A DNA stretch of 64,000 nt from Gaiella sp. (GCA_027493885.1 JAOSJZ010000001.1:3032622-3096621); one strand, 5' to 3'. Shown: positions 44,104 to 55,239, numbered from the stretch's first letter. Notes: generated by a model from the letters alone, not told the origin. Made by a program: numbers and translations.

Positions 44104-44928
44104 TTATCTAGCGTCTGCCGGGATCGCTCCCAGCCGACGCGAGATGTCGAGCCCGCACCGCCGCACGACGGTGCCGAGCGCCTCGACGCCCCCAACAGGC
44201 AGGTTGAGCTTCAGCCCGGTGAGGCTGATCGCCGCGGCACACTCGCCGCGGTGGTCGTAGACGGCAGAGCCCACGCACACGACACCCACACTGTCCTCTT
44301 CGTCGTCGACGGCAAAGCCGCGGCTGCTCACGGTCTGTAGCTCTCGCAGGAGGTGATCCGCGTCCGTGATCGTCGCGGGCGTTCGGGCGGGGAGTCCCGT
44401 GCGCTCCACGATGGCGCGGACCTCGGGCTCGGGCAAATGCGACAGAAGGGATTTCCCGATCGCGCTGCAGTGCGGGAGTTCGCGGCGGGCGAGATTGCTG
44501 CGAAAGCGGACCACACCGGGGCCGTCAACACGCCCGATGATGACGGCGTACCCGTCGTCGAGGACGCCGATGCGTGACGTCCACCCGGTCTCGTCGGTCA
44601 TCTCTCGGAGCGACGGCAACGCGAGATCGAGGATCTCGATCTGGGAGAGCACCAGGTCTCCCAGGCGGGCCAGGGCCAGGCCGAGGGCATATCGACGCAT
44701 TCGACCCGACCCGACCTCGGCCACGAACCCTCGCGAGACGAGAGTCCGTACGAGCGCAAGAGCAGTGCTCTTCGAGATCTCGAGTCGTTGGGCGAGCTCT
44801 GTCAAGCGAATCCCGGACCGGCCGGCCTCGACGAGAACATCGAGGACGTCGAGCGCGCGCTCGACGCTGCGAACGCGATAGCGCTCGTCGAGTTCGACCG
44901 CCGCCCTTGACTTTCCGGCGCCGGGCAC
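44104..44928 (-). CDS. IclR-family transcriptional regulator
   Basis: 274 residues. Winged helix-turn-helix: RSVERALDVLDVLVEAG, LTELAQRLEISKSTALALVRTL. Effector domain: GWTSRIGVLDDGYAVIIGRVDGPG-type sheet, PHCSAIGKSLLSHL, GFAVDDEEDSVGVVCVGSAVYD. It probably senses a small acid from this pathway and controls itself and one or both flanking operons. Its stop falls inside an ATAAG/CTTAT inverted repeat (44093-44107). Confidence 0.9.
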   Translation of the reverse strand: MPGAGKSRAAVELDERYRVRSVERALDVLDVLVEAGRSGIRLTELAQRLEISKSTALALVRTLVSRGFVAEVGSGRMRRYALGLALARLGDLVLSQIEILDLALPSLREMTDETGWTSRIGVLDDGYAVIIGRVDGPGVVRFRSNLARRELPHCSAIGKSLLSHLPEPEVRAIVERTGLPARTPATITDADHLLRELQTVSSRGFAVDDEEDSVGVVCVGSAVYDHRGECAAAISLTGLKLNLPVGGVEALGTVVRRCGLDISRRLGAIPADAR

Positions 44929-44947
44929 CTAGGAATACCCTCCGTGT

Positions 44948-44982
44948 TGCGTAGAACGCATCATAGTTCGGTGATACCGAAC
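44948..44982. promoter_or_regulatory. Paired palindromes in the IclR/catabolic-operon divergent promoter
   Basis: TGCGT-AGA-ACGCA (44948-44960) and GTTCGGT-GAT-ACCGAAC (44966-44982) stand 18-20 bp apart centre to centre between the iclR start (44928) and the divergent gene (45021). Spacing of about two helical turns fits binding of an IclR tetramer. Confidence 0.55.
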
Positions 44983-45020
44983 ACTACCCCTGGATGTGCT
45001 GGGTCTTCAAGGGGTGCGAG

Positions 45021-45980
45021 ATGAGGGCAAAGGCGGTCACCTCGCGACGCGGGCTTCCCGACACCGGCACGGCAGAGCCACCGCCAAGTACTCGCCGCTT
45101 CCCGGACGGCGCGGCCTACCGCGTCGAGATCCCCAGTGTCGAAGGCATACGTGTGCTCGAGGCTGTTGTGGCTGCGGCAGACGAGCACGGGATCGTCGTG
45201 AACCGTGTGTCGCAGGGCAGCGGAGCCATGCTCGTCGGCGAGTCCGAGCTCCGCGAAATGGCTGCCCTCGGTGCGGAAAGCGGGATCGAGGTCTCGCTGT
45301 TCGTCGGTCCGCGGGAGAGCTTCGGAGTCGGCGCTCACTCCCGCTCGCCCGAAGGCGCTGCACATGGCGGCCAGCTTCGCGGCATGCGCGGTCTCACGTA
45401 CGCGATCGAGGACGTAGTGAGGGCGACCGAGGCCGGCATCCGCAGCTTCCTCGTGGCTGACCTCGGGCTTCTAGTCCTGCTTCGCGACATGCAGGACGCC
45501 GGCGAGCTGCCCCTCGACTGTGGCTGGAAGGTCTCCGTCGCGATGGCTCCGTCGAACCCTGCGTCCATCCAGCTCTTGGAGACTCTCGGCGCCACAACGG
45601 TCAACGTGCCGTCAGACATGACGCCGGCAGAGCTGGCCGAGATGCGCGCGGCCACGACGCTCCCGATCGATCTCTACATCGAGTCCCCGGACAGCCTCGG
45701 CGGGGTGGTGCGGGAGAACGAGACCGCTTCCCTCGTTGCCGCTGGTGCCCCGCTTTACGCGAAGTTCGGCCTCCGCAATTCGCAACTCCTCTATCCAGCA
45801 GGCGAGCATCTCCGCGCCCAGGCGATCTCGATCGCCCGCGAGAAGGTCGCGCGCGCAGCCGTCGCACTCGAGTGGCTGCATCGGCTCGATCCCGATCTCT
45901 CCCAATCGCTTCCGGGTGCGGAGGGACTCCGCGTTCCGCGCCCGGCAGCCGATGCCCTCACGTCCGTCGAGGCGGGCTAA
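45021..45980 (+). CDS. U32-peptidase-like / TIM-barrel protein of unknown role
   Basis: 319 residues: FPDGAAYRVEIPSVEGIRVL, VNRVSQGSGAMLVGESELREM, ESGIEVSLFVGPRESFGVGA and TVNVPSDMTPAELAEMRAAT resemble proteins annotated as peptidase U32 family in actinobacterial catabolic clusters. A TIM-barrel pattern of repeating beta-alpha units is visible, but the U32 collagenase signature is not. Enzymatic role unknown. It is the first gene of the divergent plus-strand operon, 71 bp before the binding-protein gene. Confidence 0.65.
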   Translation: MRAKAVTSRRGLPDTGTAEPPPSTRRFPDGAAYRVEIPSVEGIRVLEAVVAAADEHGIVVNRVSQGSGAMLVGESELREMAALGAESGIEVSLFVGPRESFGVGAHSRSPEGAAHGGQLRGMRGLTYAIEDVVRATEAGIRSFLVADLGLLVLLRDMQDAGELPLDCGWKVSVAMAPSNPASIQLLETLGATTVNVPSDMTPAELAEMRAATTLPIDLYIESPDSLGGVVRENETASLVAAGAPLYAKFGLRNSQLLYPAGEHLRAQAISIAREKVARAAVALEWLHRLDPDLSQSLPGAEGLRVPRPAADALTSVEAG

Positions 45981-46051
45981 TCGATGACCAACCCGCCCCG
46001 GTAACTGTCGTCCAACCCCACACGATCGCCAACCAGTCGAGGAGGACGTCA

Positions 46052-47617
46052 ATGGCAACACACGGTAAGCCAGTCGGGGCGGCAGCGGCGCTCCTCGCCA
46101 TCGCCGCTGCGGTCTGCGCAATGCTACTGGCCGATCGTTCCACCCAAGCCGCCCAGGCCGCTACCGCAGCGGGGTGCAACGCGTCCAAGGGGACGTTGCG
46201 CTATGGCATCGCAGGCGCCGGGATCTCTCAGCTCGATCCGAACACCATCAACTTCGCCGGCCAGGTGCCGCTGCAGACGCTGCTCTACAACGGCCTTTCG
46301 AAGTACGACAAGAACATGAACGTCGTACCCGACCTGGCGCTCAAGTGGCGCTCCTCGAAGGATCTGAAGACCTGGTGGTTCACGCTTCGCAAGGGTGTGA
46401 AGTACTCGAATGGACGGGCGTTCACGGCGGAGGATGCGCGCGCGAACATCCTGCGTGTTCTCGATCCGAAGGTGCCTTCGCAGCAGCGCTCGAACGCCAA
46501 GGACATCCGCTCGGTACGCGCGATCAACCCGTACTTGCTCCGGCTCAAGCTCGGTAGCCCGAGCGCGATTCTCCCGAATGCGCTCGTCGACATCAAGATG
46601 AGCGACACGAACGACGTCGAGAACCTCGCGAAGAGCGGTACCGGAACAGGCCCCTACAAGGTCGGAACCTTCGTTCCGAATCAGTCGCTGACGCTTGTGC
46701 CGAATTCGAGCTGGTTCGGGGGCAAGGCCTGTATCCAGAAGATCGAGTTCGTCCGCGAGCCCGACCCGACGGCGATGGTCACCGACTTCAGGTCAGGCAA
46801 CCTCGACATGATCTGGCAGGTTCGCCCCACCGATGTTCCGGCACTCCAGTCCGGCGGCACGTCGTTCCTGAAGCCATCGGCGGTGTCAGGCGCACACGTC
46901 TGGGAGCTCGACACCACGTCGCCTCCGTTCGACGACGTTCGCGCCCGGCAGGCCCTCTCGTACGCGATCAACCGCAAGGCAATGAACCAGGCCGCGTTCT
47001 TCGGTCTGGCGACCCCTTCGCTCGGCAACTCGCTCATTAGTTCAACCAGCAGCGCCTACAACAAGAAGCTGAAGCCCTACGACTTCAACCTCGAGAAGGC
47101 CAAGCAGTTGTTCGATGCCGCCGGCGTGAAGCCGGGAACGACGTTCACGTTCTGGGCGCTGGCGGGACGCCGTGACGAGTGGATCACGATGGCTCAGATC
47201 CTGCAGCAGGACCTGAAGAAGATCGGTCTCGACCTCAACATCCAGCGGGCTGACGTCAGTACCTGGTTGGGCCGCTTCTACCCTGCAGGCAAGAAGTACC
47301 CGAACACCATCGTCGCGAACTACTTCTCGATGCCGCCGAACCCCACCTACGCGCTGAAGCAGGGGCAGTTCGGATCCTGCGAGTGCAACTGGAAGAACGC
47401 AACGTTCGAGGCACAAGCGCTCAAGGCGCCGGGAGTCGTCGACCTCAAGGCACGACAGAAGATCTACGACACGATGCAGCAGATCTTCAGCGTCTACGCG
47501 CCGGTAATGGTGATCGCTCACCAGACGAACATCGTCGCGTACCAGAAGCGCGTGACGGACGCCTGGGAGGACGCACAGGGCAACGCGCATCTGGAGGACG
47601 CAAGAGTCTCCGGGTAG
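46052..47617 (+). CDS. Peptide-type ABC transporter substrate-binding protein (family 5)
   Basis: 521 residues. Signal peptide (AAAALLAIAAAVCAMLLADR..QAA), then the SBP_bac_5 order: LQTLLYNGLSKYDKNMNVVP-like LY.GL, TWWFTLRKGVKYSNGRAFTAEDA, GTGPYKVGTF, FDDVRARQALSYAINRKAM. It binds an oligopeptide, or another polar molecule such as a glycoside or opine as many family members do. GAGGAGG lies 7-8 nt before the ATG. A hairpin follows it. Confidence 0.9.
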   Translation: MATHGKPVGAAAALLAIAAAVCAMLLADRSTQAAQAATAAGCNASKGTLRYGIAGAGISQLDPNTINFAGQVPLQTLLYNGLSKYDKNMNVVPDLALKWRSSKDLKTWWFTLRKGVKYSNGRAFTAEDARANILRVLDPKVPSQQRSNAKDIRSVRAINPYLLRLKLGSPSAILPNALVDIKMSDTNDVENLAKSGTGTGPYKVGTFVPNQSLTLVPNSSWFGGKACIQKIEFVREPDPTAMVTDFRSGNLDMIWQVRPTDVPALQSGGTSFLKPSAVSGAHVWELDTTSPPFDDVRARQALSYAINRKAMNQAAFFGLATPSLGNSLISSTSSAYNKKLKPYDFNLEKAKQLFDAAGVKPGTTFTFWALAGRRDEWITMAQILQQDLKKIGLDLNIQRADVSTWLGRFYPAGKKYPNTIVANYFSMPPNPTYALKQGQFGSCECNWKNATFEAQALKAPGVVDLKARQKIYDTMQQIFSVYAPVMVIAHQTNIVAYQKRVTDAWEDAQGNAHLEDARVSG

Positions 47618-47632
47618 TTCCAGCCGTCCTAC

Positions 47633-47666
47633 GAGGGGGCGGCCAGCGATACGCGGTCGCCCCCTC
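47633..47666. terminator. Attenuating hairpin between binding protein and permease genes
   Basis: GAGGGGGCG (47633-47641) pairs with CGCCCCCTC (47658-47666), extended inward by GCC/GGT. No T-run follows. Such hairpins after binding-protein genes stabilise that part of the message and lower expression of the membrane parts. Confidence 0.6.
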
Positions 47667-47699
47667 GACAGCCGACCAACGGGAGCAAAGCCCAACTCG

Positions 47700-48662
47700 A
47701 TGTTCAAGTACGTCATCCGTCGCGTGATCACGAGCGTCGCGCTTCTCATCCTCGGGTCGATGCTCGTCTTCTTGCTCATGCGGATCATCCCGGGGGATCC
47801 GACCATCACGAAGCTGGGAGGCTCCATCAAGGATGTCGACGCGCAGACCGTCGAGAGCATCCGGAGCGAGCTCGGCCTCGACAAGTCGATTCCCCAGCAG
47901 TACCTCGACTGGGTCTCCGGGATCCTGCGCGGCGACTTCGGCGCGTCCTACTTCAGCCAGTTCTCGGTCACGAGTCTCATTGAGCAGCGCTACGGCGCCA
48001 CGCTTCTCCTCGCCTTCATGGCAATGGTGATCGGAACGCTGATCGCCGTGCCTGCCTCGGTCGCCGGCGCGATCTGGCAGAACCGCATTCTCGGCGGAGT
48101 GCTCTCGGGATTCGCCGCGGTCGGGATCGCGATCCCCACCTTTGTCATTGGGATCATGCTCATCATCGCTCTCGGCGCCGAGCTCGGCTTGCTGCCGACT
48201 CAGGGCTACGTGTCGTTCCGCCGTGACCCGTTCGGAAGTATCGAATCGACACTGCTGCCTGCGCTGACGCTCGGGATCGGCGTCGCGGCGGCAACGATGC
48301 GGATCCTGCGGCCTTCACTCGTCGATGTGGAGCACGCGCCGTTCGTCCGTACCGCGAAGGGCAAGGGACTCGTTCGCCGACAGGTCGTTGTCAGACACGA
48401 GCTTCCCAATGCCTCGATCCCTGCGATCACCGCAGCCGGGATCATCATGGCGCACCTCGTCGGCGGAGCCGTGATCGTCGAATACGTGTTTGCCCGTCCC
48501 GGACTCGGATCGCTGCTCGTCGATTCCGTCTACCAACGGGACTACGGCGTCCTCCAGACGCTCGTGCTCCTAGCCGTCGCCGTCTTCATCGTCACGAGCC
48601 TCGTCGCCGACATCGTGCTTGGCTTCGTCGACCCGCGACTTCGGACACAGGCCGTCACGTGA
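47700..48662 (+). CDS. ABC transporter permease, DppB type
   Basis: 320 residues, six membrane segments. MFKYVIRRVITSVALLILGSM-type start, RIIPGDPT and the EAA-type loop VRTAKGKGLVRRQVVVRHELPNA that contacts the ATPase. GGGAG precedes the ATG. GTGA overlap with the next permease. Confidence 0.92.
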   Translation: MFKYVIRRVITSVALLILGSMLVFLLMRIIPGDPTITKLGGSIKDVDAQTVESIRSELGLDKSIPQQYLDWVSGILRGDFGASYFSQFSVTSLIEQRYGATLLLAFMAMVIGTLIAVPASVAGAIWQNRILGGVLSGFAAVGIAIPTFVIGIMLIIALGAELGLLPTQGYVSFRRDPFGSIESTLLPALTLGIGVAAATMRILRPSLVDVEHAPFVRTAKGKGLVRRQVVVRHELPNASIPAITAAGIIMAHLVGGAVIVEYVFARPGLGSLLVDSVYQRDYGVLQTLVLLAVAVFIVTSLVADIVLGFVDPRLRTQAVT

Positions 48663-49530
48663 CTGCGATCGCACCGACTGTCAGCGGGGCATTCGAGACC
48701 GGCCGCTCAGACTCCGTCATTCGACGTCTGCTCCGGCGTCCTGCTGCAGCGATCTCAGCGGCGGTCGTCGCGATCCTGCTCATCGCAACACTCGCTGCGC
48801 CTCTCGTCGCGCCCTACTCGCCGACCGATCTCGACTACACGCATCTGTTCGCTCCTCCCTCGTGGAGTCATCCGTTCGGGACGGACGAGCTCGGTCGCGA
48901 TCTCGTCACTCGAATTCTCTACGGCGGACGCACGTCAATCGTCATGGGCGTGGCCGCGACCGCGTTGGCGATGCTCTTGGGCGTCACCTGGGGCTTCACG
49001 GCCGCTCTTCGCCAAGGATGGACGGACGAGATGTTGATGCGACTCGCCGACATGCTTATGGCGATGCCCGTGATCTTGATAGCTCTGGTCCTTGTGGCAG
49101 CGTTCGGCTCGTCCACGCCAAGCATGATCATCATCCTCGGACTGCTTTTCTCCCCGGCGACGGCACGGATCGCCCGCTCGAGTCTGCTTGGTGAGCTCCG
49201 GACCGACTACTACCTCTCCGCGGTCTCCGTCGGCGCGACCGGCCGGCGTATCCTCGCTCGTGAGCTGCTCCCGAACACGCTGCCCGTCCTGATCGCTCGC
49301 GCGACGATCGTGCTCGCGGAAGTGATCTTCGTCGAGGCAAGTCTCAGCTTCGTCGGCCTCGGCGTGCAGCCACCGAGCACATCATGGGGGACGCTGCTCC
49401 AGCAGGGCTACGCGAACCTCTACAGCTCCTACTGGTATCCCATCTTCCCTGGCCTCGTCATCCTCGTCGCGGTGCTCGCGCTCAACACGCTTGGCGACAA
49501 CCTCCAACAGGTCCTCGATCCCTCGCGAAC

Positions 49531-49534
<4 letters not shown>
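48659..49534 (+). CDS. ABC transporter permease, DppC type
   Basis: 291 residues. PFGTDELGRDLVTRILYGGR and the coupling loop YLSAVSVGATGRRILARELLP, with the C-terminal LSFVGLGVQPPSTSWGTLL. Six membrane segments. Overlaps both neighbours by 4 bp. Confidence 0.92.
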
Positions 49535-50540
<1,006 letters not shown>

Positions 50541-50544
<4 letters not shown>

Positions 50545-51575
50545 GCGCGATCGAGGCAACGCCGCCGACGGTAGACGTGCAAGAAGACGTGCTCGTCGTC
50601 GCTGAGAACCTGAGCCGCCACTTTCGAGTCGGCGGGCCACGCTCGAAGCGAGTCGTGCGTGCCGTCGACGATGTCTCCCTCGAGCTTCGACGTGGGAAGA
50701 CCTTGGGCCTGGTCGGTGAATCAGGCTCGGGAAAGTCGACACTCGCTCGCCTCTTGCTTCGTCTCGACCGGCCAACGTCGGGCGTAGTTCGGTTCGAGTC
50801 GCACGACATCTTTTCCGCCTCTCCGCGCGCCCTTCGCCGACTTCGCCGCGAGATGCAAATCGTCTTCCAGGATCCGTTCGCATCGCTCAACAAGCGAAAG
50901 ACCGTCGAGGAGATCATTTCGTTCCCGCTCCTCGTCCACGACCAATACCTCTCGAAGAAGGAGCGCCACGCACGGGTGACCGGGCTGCTCGAGCTCGTGG
51001 GTCTGCGACCCCAGCACTCCGGCGTCTATCCACGGCAGCTCTCCGGCGGGCAATGCCAACGGGTCAACATCGCCCGCGCGCTTGCCCTCCACCCGAAGCT
51101 TCTCGTCCTCGACGAGGCGGTGTCGGCTGTGGACGTTTCGATTCAGGCGCAGATCCTCAATCTGCTCCGCGAACTCCAACAACGGCTTTCGCTCACGTAC
51201 CTGTTCGTCACACACGACCTGGCCGTCGTTCGCTACATGGCGAACACCATCGCCGTCATGTACCTGGGGCGCATCGTCGAGAGCGGGCCACGCGAGATGC
51301 TGTTCGCGGACCCGCAGCACCCATACACGCACGCCCTCCTCGCATCGATACCGCCCGAGCCGGGCACGCCGACGCGCGCCCAGATCGAGCTCCGCGAAGC
51401 CGCCGGTTCCGAAACCCTCCCGTCGGGGTGCCGATTCCATCCCCGCTGCCCACTCGGTACCCGGGAGATCTGCCAGACCGTAGATCCGATGCTTCGCGCC
51501 ACCGGCCTCGACCACTCGGTTGCATGCCACTTCCCGCAATCGGCCGACAGCCTTGCAGCGGAGACCCGCAGGTGA
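50541..51575 (+). CDS. ABC transporter ATPase, DppF type
   Basis: 344 residues. Walker A GESGSGKST, Q-loop FQDPFASLNKRK, signature LSGGQCQRVNIARALA, Walker B LLVLDEAVSAVD (Ala-Val replaces the common Pro-Thr), C-terminal GCRFHPRCPLGTREIC. It completes the transporter. GTG start by 4-bp overlap. Confidence 0.93.
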
Positions 51576-52312
51576 GTGCTGTCCATCGCTGGGATCTGCT
51601 GACCAGAGAGGAGATCGCCGAGCTCGCGCCAAGCGCATTGCTCGTCATGCCTATCGGCTCGACCGAACAGCACGGACCGCATCTCGTCACGGGAACCGAC
51701 GCCCATCTCGCGACGATCTTCGCCGAGCGCGCAGCGGAGCGCGCCAAGCGCCCAGAGGACATCGTCATCGCACCGACCCTGGCGTACGGGGCCTCCCATC
51801 ACCATCTGCCATTCGGCGGGACGCTGTCGCTTGGGACCCACACCCTCGGACTGCTGCTCGAGGACCTCCTCGGATCGGCCGCAAGTACAGGATTCCGTCG
51901 CCTGTTCATCGTCAACACGCACGGCGGCAACACCGTCACCTGCTCCGCCGCAGCGGCGGAGGCCGCTCGCGCGCACGGGCTCGTGGCAGCAACCGCGCTC
52001 ACGACCGACCTCGTCGATCCTGCCACCATCGACGGGCCTCGTCACGGCCATGCGGGCGTCTTCGAAACCTCCCTCATGCTGGCCCTCGACCCGGACACTG
52101 TTCGGGTGGACAAGCTGCGGCCCTCTCCCGGAGGAGCGGCACGAATTCGTCGACGCGGTCTAGTCGTCGCCGAGCCAGGCAGATGGGAGGAGCTCGACGG
52201 GTTCACCGACGATCCGCAATCCGCTTCGGTTGAGCGTGGCGAGCGAGCGCTTGCAGCGTGTGTCGAAGCGCTGGCCGCGGCGTTTGAGGACATCGCCATG
52301 CTCGGTGCCTGA
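51572..52312 (+). CDS. Creatininase-family amidohydrolase
   Basis: 246 residues. Metal ligands appear in MPIGSTEQHGPHLVTGTDAHLA, IVNTHGGNT and RHGHAGVFETSLML, the complete creatininase pattern. The family hydrolyses cyclic amides or formamides, or trims peptides as MftE does. Placed straight after a peptide-type importer, it may open an amide in the imported compound. GTGA overlap with the ATPase gene. Confidence 0.88.
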   Translation: MSAVHRWDLLTREEIAELAPSALLVMPIGSTEQHGPHLVTGTDAHLATIFAERAAERAKRPEDIVIAPTLAYGASHHHLPFGGTLSLGTHTLGLLLEDLLGSAASTGFRRLFIVNTHGGNTVTCSAAAAEAARAHGLVAATALTTDLVDPATIDGPRHGHAGVFETSLMLALDPDTVRVDKLRPSPGGAARIRRRGLVVAEPGRWEELDGFTDDPQSASVERGERALAACVEALAAAFEDIAMLGA

Positions 52313-53420
52313 CGTGTCCTCCACGATCGCCGCAGTCGAGACGACCACGGTTTCGGCGCAGGCAAAGCCCGAACTCCGGGTCCAGGGCGCTCGCGTCGTA
52401 CACGACTCATCGACGTTCGTGCTCGTGCGCGTGGTCACCGAAGACGGTGTCGAGGGATTCGGCGAGGTCAGCGCGACTGCCGCATGGAGCGGCGAGGATG
52501 CGGTCACAGCCACGCATTACATCCGCGACCTGCTCGGGCCGGCGTTGCTCGGGAAGCCGCTCGAGCCGATACCGGCGCACTCAACCGAGTTCGACCGCGT
52601 CTTGCGGGGCAACTGGTTCACCAAAGCAGGGGTGAACACCGCCCTCTGGGACGCGCTCGCCCGGACGAAGGGCGTTTCCATCGCTGCGCTTCTCGGTGGG
52701 CCTTTTCGACGTGACGTGCCGGTGAAGATCTCGATCAGCGGAGACGATGACGAGCTCCGTGCAGGGTTCGAAACCGCCCACCGGCTCGGATTCCGGGCAT
52801 TCAAGGTGAAAGTGGGTCGCGATCCCGAACGCGACGTCGCGCGCGTTCGCCTTGCACGGGAGCTCGCGCCGGATGCTTTCCTCGGCGCGGACGCAAACGG
52901 AGGCTGGTCGACGGCGACCGCGTTGGCCACCGTTCCGCGCCTCGCCGAACTCCGGCTCGCCTTCATCGAGCAGCCGGTCACAGCTGACGATCTCGAGGGA
53001 ATGGCTGCCGTCCGCCGGCTTGGCACGCCGATCGTCGCGGACGAGTCGGTGCACCTCCCTGCGGATGTCCATCGCGTCGGGCGGGCAGCCGCCGCCGATG
53101 TGGTCAGCATCTACGTGGGGAAGAGCTCTGCACTCGAGCGCGCGGTCGAGGCGGCGCGCGTCGCGAACGACTACGGAATGGACGTTGTGATCGGAGCGAA
53201 CGGCGAGATGGGAATCGGTGCAGCCGCCCAGCTGCAGGTCGCATGTGCCTGCGAGAGACTCGGCCAGATCCCGCACGGCATCACCGGCCATCACTTCTAC
53301 GCCGATGACGCGAGTCTGGCCGAGCCTCTCGAGATCGACGGTCGCGTCGCTCGGCTGCCCGACGGCGCGGGTCTTGGTGTCGAGCCGAGCGACGACGTCC
53401 GACGGACCTTCTCGGCGTGA
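52305..53420 (+). CDS. Enolase-superfamily enzyme (MR/MLE group)
   Basis: 371 residues. Capping domain with VTEDGVEGFGEVSATAAWSG; barrel with AFKVKVGRDPERDVAR (K-x-K), FLGADANGGWS (metal Asp), LAFIEQPV (Glu), PIVADESVH (Asp) and VVIGANGEMGIGAAA. This set suits muconate cycloisomerase or dipeptide-epimerase-like chemistry more than the sugar-acid dehydratases with a His-Asp dyad. Substrate unknown. It overlaps the creatininase gene by 8 bp. Confidence 0.85.
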   Translation: MPDVSSTIAAVETTTVSAQAKPELRVQGARVVHDSSTFVLVRVVTEDGVEGFGEVSATAAWSGEDAVTATHYIRDLLGPALLGKPLEPIPAHSTEFDRVLRGNWFTKAGVNTALWDALARTKGVSIAALLGGPFRRDVPVKISISGDDDELRAGFETAHRLGFRAFKVKVGRDPERDVARVRLARELAPDAFLGADANGGWSTATALATVPRLAELRLAFIEQPVTADDLEGMAAVRRLGTPIVADESVHLPADVHRVGRAAAADVVSIYVGKSSALERAVEAARVANDYGMDVVIGANGEMGIGAAAQLQVACACERLGQIPHGITGHHFYADDASLAEPLEIDGRVARLPDGAGLGVEPSDDVRRTFSA

Positions 53421-54523
53421 ACCGCGCAATCCAGGTCTTCCTGTATCCCGAGGAGATCGAGCACGCCTCTCCGACCGAGGTCGTCGAGCTGATTCGTGAC
53501 CTCGGCGCGGATACCGCGATCGTCGCGGTGATGTACCACCGATCACGGCGAGTCTTCCCGCGCCATCAGCGTGTGAGCGTCCTGGCGGCCCCGACGCTGT
53601 ATCTCTCTCCCGACAGGAGGCGGTACGAGCGGCTCGTGCCAGAAGGTCATGCGCACGAGGGACTCCTCCGGTTCCGAGACGAATGCCGAGCTGCAGGTCT
53701 GCGCTTCCACGCCTGGGTCGTCGGCCTTCACCACGAGCTACTCGCTGCGGCTCATCCGGATGTCGCCGCCCGACTCCTCGACGGCTCGCCTGCGGGCCAC
53801 AGCCTCTGTCCCTCGAGCCCGGATGCGATCGCCTACGTTGCGGCACTCGCCGCCGACGTCGCAGCCCAGCTCCGGCCGGACGCCGTCGACCTCGAGGCGG
53901 GCTTCTATCCGGCCTGGGAGCCCTCGTACACGCTGACGCTCGCGCTGGAGCCCCTCTCGGAGCGGGCACGACTTCTCGGCAGCCAGTGCTTCTGTGGCCA
54001 TTGCACCGCGATCCTCGGTGACGATCTCGAAACACGCACGCAGGCAGCCGCTGGACCGCCCTTTGGCCATCCGTCCGACGACGACGATGTTCGCGCGGAG
54101 CTCGGGGCCCTGCGCGCGAAAGGCGCGGCGTCCCTCATCCGGGAGGTCGCGCGCGCGGTGCACGGGGAGGGAACACTTCTCCGGGTCTTCTGCTCCGGGC
54201 CTTCCGAGCAGGCAGCGCTCCAGGGAGTTGCCCCAGAGCCGGCCGCGAGCGCCGACGCGGTGCTCTTCGGGTGCGGCCCGCTGGGCGGCGTGGATCTCCT
54301 GGAGCGCTTCACGGGGCTCCGTGCCCTCGCGGGACGCTCGGGCACCGTCTCGACGAACTGGACGCCTGCGCGGGAGACGTTCGCTGCCGATGCGGAGCGA
54401 CTCGCTCGCGATGGCGCCAAGGGGCTTGCGCTGTACAACCTGTCGTTGGTGCCGGACGCAGGGATCGACGCGTTTCGGATGGCGGCGACGAGCTTTCGCG
54501 AGGCGGCCACGGTCCCGTGGTGA
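53417..54523 (+). CDS. TIM-barrel, glycoside-hydrolase-like protein of unknown function
   Basis: 368 residues. A barrel pattern is visible: IQVFLYPEEIEHASPTEVVE, RFHAWVVGLHHELLAA, AVDLEAGFYPAWEPSYTL, then SQCFCGHCTAILGDD, a CxCxxC stretch seen in hypothetical glycosyl-hydrolase-like barrels. It lacks a signal peptide, so it acts inside the cell on imported material. The CFCGHC motif may bind a metal. No reaction can be named. Confidence 0.65.
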   Translation: MNRAIQVFLYPEEIEHASPTEVVELIRDLGADTAIVAVMYHRSRRVFPRHQRVSVLAAPTLYLSPDRRRYERLVPEGHAHEGLLRFRDECRAAGLRFHAWVVGLHHELLAAAHPDVAARLLDGSPAGHSLCPSSPDAIAYVAALAADVAAQLRPDAVDLEAGFYPAWEPSYTLTLALEPLSERARLLGSQCFCGHCTAILGDDLETRTQAAAGPPFGHPSDDDDVRAELGALRAKGAASLIREVARAVHGEGTLLRVFCSGPSEQAALQGVAPEPAASADAVLFGCGPLGGVDLLERFTGLRALAGRSGTVSTNWTPARETFAADAERLARDGAKGLALYNLSLVPDAGIDAFRMAATSFREAATVPW

Positions 54524-55239
54524 TCGACGGCCACGTCATGCTCGGCCCGAGCCGAGACGCGACGCTGACGGCAGAGGAGCTGCTCTGGTCGATGGACCGT
54601 AACGGGATCGACCAAGCGCTCGTCTCACCCGCCGAGTACTACCTTCCCGTCAGGAACCGCGAGGGCAACGAAAGGATCGCCGAAGCGTGCGGACAGTCCG
54701 AAGGCAGGCTGCTCCAGTACGCGGTCGCCACGCCGTGGCTCGGTGACGAGGCTCTCGAAGAGCTCGAGCGGGCGCGGGAGGCCGGTGCCCGCGCCCTCAA
54801 GCTCGACCCCGCACTGCAGGGGTTCGACCCACTCGACGGTCAGGCCGCGCCGCTGATCGAGTTCGCCGTGGCTGCGCGCTGGCCGGTGTACATGCGCACC
54901 GGCACCCCACCACACGGGCTGCCCCTCCAGGTCGCATGGCTCGCGTCGCAGTTTCCCGACTGTCAGTTCGTGCTCGGCAAGTCGGGGGCGACGGATTTCT
55001 CCCACGATGGTCCGACGGCCCTGGCTACTCCGAACGTCTTTGCGGACAGTGCCTACGTCGAGTGGCCCACGGCATTGGCGTCTGGACAACCCGAGCAGTT
55101 CGGCCAGCGTGTTGTGTTCACGTCCGACGCGCCCTTCGGAGACGTTGCCATCGAGCTGGCACGTGTCCGGGAGGCGCCGGCACCTGCCTGGGTGATCGAC
55201 GCCATGCTGGGCGGGAACCTCGCCCGACTTCTTGGATAG
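54520..55239 (+). CDS. Amidohydrolase_2-family hydrolase (1)
   Basis: 239 residues. IDGHVMLGPS opens the barrel where DxHxH is usual (here DGHV), ALKLDPALQGFDPLD follows, and VVFTSDAPFGD ends with the catalytic Asp. The loss of the second His and the short length suggest an altered metal site. Family members act as lactonases or decarboxylases. GTGA overlap with the preceding gene, TAGTG overlap with the next. Confidence 0.75.
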   Translation: MIDGHVMLGPSRDATLTAEELLWSMDRNGIDQALVSPAEYYLPVRNREGNERIAEACGQSEGRLLQYAVATPWLGDEALEELERAREAGARALKLDPALQGFDPLDGQAAPLIEFAVAARWPVYMRTGTPPHGLPLQVAWLASQFPDCQFVLGKSGATDFSHDGPTALATPNVFADSAYVEWPTALASGQPEQFGQRVVFTSDAPFGDVAIELARVREAPAPAWVIDAMLGGNLARLLG

